A stretch of DNA of 37,947 nt from Acidobacteriota bacterium (GTDB lineage Bacteria; Acidobacteriota; UBA6911), in contig JAAYAJ010000021.1 in NCBI GenBank assembly GCA_012719455.1, positions 1 through 37,947 of the forward strand, read 5' to 3'. Positions within the stretch are counted from its first letter, which is position 1. Each line of letters opens with the position of its first letter. Positions 36,790 through 37,947 of the stretch are shown here, piece by piece. The translations under genes were made by a program, and so were the position numbers. Below the pieces are notes generated by a model. That model was not told the origin of the DNA. It did not search any database and worked only from the letters and a program-made list of their open reading frames with translations.

Positions 36790-37947
36790 TCAGGGGAGGA
36801 TCCTGCTCAGGTTGAGGACCTTGGCGAGGTCGTTGAACACCACGAAGCCCATCAGGAGAATGAGGAACAGGAAGCCGACCTGCACGATCTTCTCCTTCAG
36901 GTTGATGCTGAGATCCCTGCGCAGGATTCCTTCCACCAGGAGCAGGGCGATCACGCCCCCGTCCAGAATCGGGATCGGGAGCAGGTTGAAGATCCCCAGC
37001 TGAAGACTGATCAGCCCGAGAAGCCCGAAGAAAACCCGGGCGCTGCCCGTACGGGCAGCGCTCCCGGATATCCGGGCGATCTCGATCGGTCCGGAGAGCG
37101 TTTTCACGGAGGCCGATCCCTTAAAAATCCTGCCGATGATCCGGAACGTCAACGCCGACAACTCGACGTTGCGCCGCATCGACTGCGTCAGCGCCCCGAT
37201 CAGGCCGAACTTCTGGAGGTCCGAGGGGTAGTCGGCTACGAAGCCCACGATCACGCGGCCGTTTTCCCTGACCGGGGTGATGGTGAGATCGAGGGTTTCT
37301 CCCCGGGTGGAGGGGGGCGATTCCCAGACCGTGTCCCTGTCCGCCGCCGTGGGAGGGCGAAGGACCCGAAATCTCAGGGGCACCCCCTCGCTTTCCGAAA
37401 TAAGGTTCAGGATCTCGCTGTATTCCTCCTCCGTCCGGCCGTTCCTGCTTGCGGACAGGATTTCGTCGCCGTCCCGGAGCCCCGCCCGGTAGGCCGGGGA
37501 TGCCTTGTCAACCATGTAGACGATGGTCCGCTCGAGGGGGAACTTGAACCCCAGCGCCGCGGCATCCACCGGCCCCTCGCCGGGGGGAGGCTCGAGGTGC
37601 AGCCGCAGGGTTCGGCCGTCGCGCCCGACCTCGAGGTCCAGGGAGTCCTTCGCTGCGGTCCCCAGCGCCACCTCGAGATCCTCCCAGGTTTCGGTGCGGT
37701 TGCCGCTGACGGAGACGACCCGGTCGCCGGTGCGAAGCCCGGCGTCGGCGGCCAGGGAACCGGCGGCCACCGGCCCGACGATGGCCGGTTCCTTGGGGTA
37801 TCTCGGGGTGGACACCCCCTGCATGTAGGAGATCATCAGGATGAGGACGGCCAGGAGGATGTTCATCATGGGCCCGGCGACCGCGACCAGGAAACGGTGC
37901 CATTTGGGATGGGACAGGAACTCGTCGGGGGCCCCCTTCTGTTCCCC
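36790..37947 (-). CDS. rseP: RseP-type site-2 zinc metalloprotease, N-terminal part outside window
   Basis: The frame is open to the right edge, so the N-terminus, including the HExxH zinc site, is not visible; about 386 residues remain. In-frame sequence before the first visible ATG reads HPKWHRFLVAVAGPMMNILL, the conserved GxxxN loop and membrane segment of RseP, showing that ATG 37869 is internal. Two PDZ domains follow (SLAADAGLRTGDRVVSVSGN and KASPAYRAGLRDGDEILSAS). The C-terminal membrane part carries NLLPIPILDGG, the second half of the active site (aspartate ligand). RseP cleaves anti-sigma and signal-peptide remnants within the inner membrane. It converges on the STAS gene with a 20-base gap. 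Confidence 0.96.
   Translation of the reverse strand, partial: GEQKGAPDEFLSHPKWHRFLVAVAGPMMNILLAVLILMISYMQGVSTPRYPKEPAIVGPVAAGSLAADAGLRTGDRVVSVSGNRTETWEDLEVALGTAAKDSLDLEVGRDGRTLRLHLEPPPGEGPVDAAALGFKFPLERTIVYMVDKASPAYRAGLRDGDEILSASRNGRTEEEYSEILNLISESEGVPLRFRVLRPPTAADRDTVWESPPSTRGETLDLTITPVRENGRVIVGFVADYPSDLQKFGLIGALTQSMRRNVELSALTFRIIGRIFKGSASVKTLSGPIEIARISGSAARTGSARVFFGLLGLISLQLGIFNLLPIPILDGGVIALLLVEGILRRDLSINLKEKIVQVGFLFLILLMGFVVFNDLAKVLNLSRILP

Overview
The window is a GC-rich, densely packed piece of chromosome from a Gram-negative bacterium. RseP, a PpiD/SurA-type periplasmic chaperone, NAD-dependent ligase, the MreBCD-PBP2-RodA elongation complex and hopanoid-type lipid genes all point that way. 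The gene mix suggests Acidobacteriota: the long membrane-anchored PpiD, RNase E/G with a large insert in its S1 domain, FecR plus GGDEF genes beside mre, and a 2-hydroxyacyl-CoA dehydratase-like pair. This placement is an inference; a deltaproteobacterial-type lineage is the main alternative. The dehydratase-like pair, which should carry oxygen-sensitive iron-sulfur clusters, suggests an anaerobic or microaerobic life. I see no insertion sequence, phage, CRISPR array, rRNA or tRNA, and composition is nearly uniform, so this is core rather than accessory DNA.

Layout. (1) 1-1894: 3' part of an ABC-F ATPase and a small cysteine-rich protein, plus strand. (2) 1904-7499, minus strand: a dehydratase-like iron-sulfur protein, its giant double-ATPase activase, and an MscL channel with an added zinc ribbon, closed by a terminator. 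(3) 7983-12555, plus strand: adenosine-specific kinase, moeA, moaC, an FmdB-type zinc ribbon, mutM, a DnaJ-type zinc-finger miniprotein and coaX. (4) 12549-14468, minus strand: ppiD-like chaperone, overlapping coaX tail to tail. (5) 14718-22113, plus strand: FecR-like protein, diguanylate cyclase, mreB, mreC, mreD, PBP2 and rodA in one tightly coupled run, followed after a 486-base leader by an RNase E/G gene. (6) mazG (minus), sharing a hairpin with the RNase gene and diverging from a P2A-type Ca2+ ATPase (plus). (7) 28465-35070, minus strand, transcribed ligA, pdxB, HpnI-like glycosyltransferase, HpnK-like deacetylase, DegT aminotransferase. (8) 35236-36769, plus strand: a coiled-coil protein and an anti-sigma kinase/anti-anti-sigma pair. 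(9) 5'-truncated rseP on the minus strand at the right edge.

How the genes work together. Block 5 is a cell-elongation operon headed by an envelope FecR protein and a c-di-GMP synthase with intact GGDEF and inhibitory sites, so c-di-GMP and rod-shape genes are co-transcribed. Block 2 looks like a self-contained ATP-driven electron-injection system of unknown substrate. Block 3 holds late molybdenum-cofactor steps with an adenosine kinase-family protein and CoA synthesis. Block 7 combines DNA ligation, PLP synthesis and a lipid-glycoside pathway with a PLP-dependent aminotransferase. I found no clear wholly new system. The strongest leads are the FecR-cyclase-Mre operon, the split dehydratase/activase pair, the zinc-ribbon MscL, and the large insert in RNase E/G.
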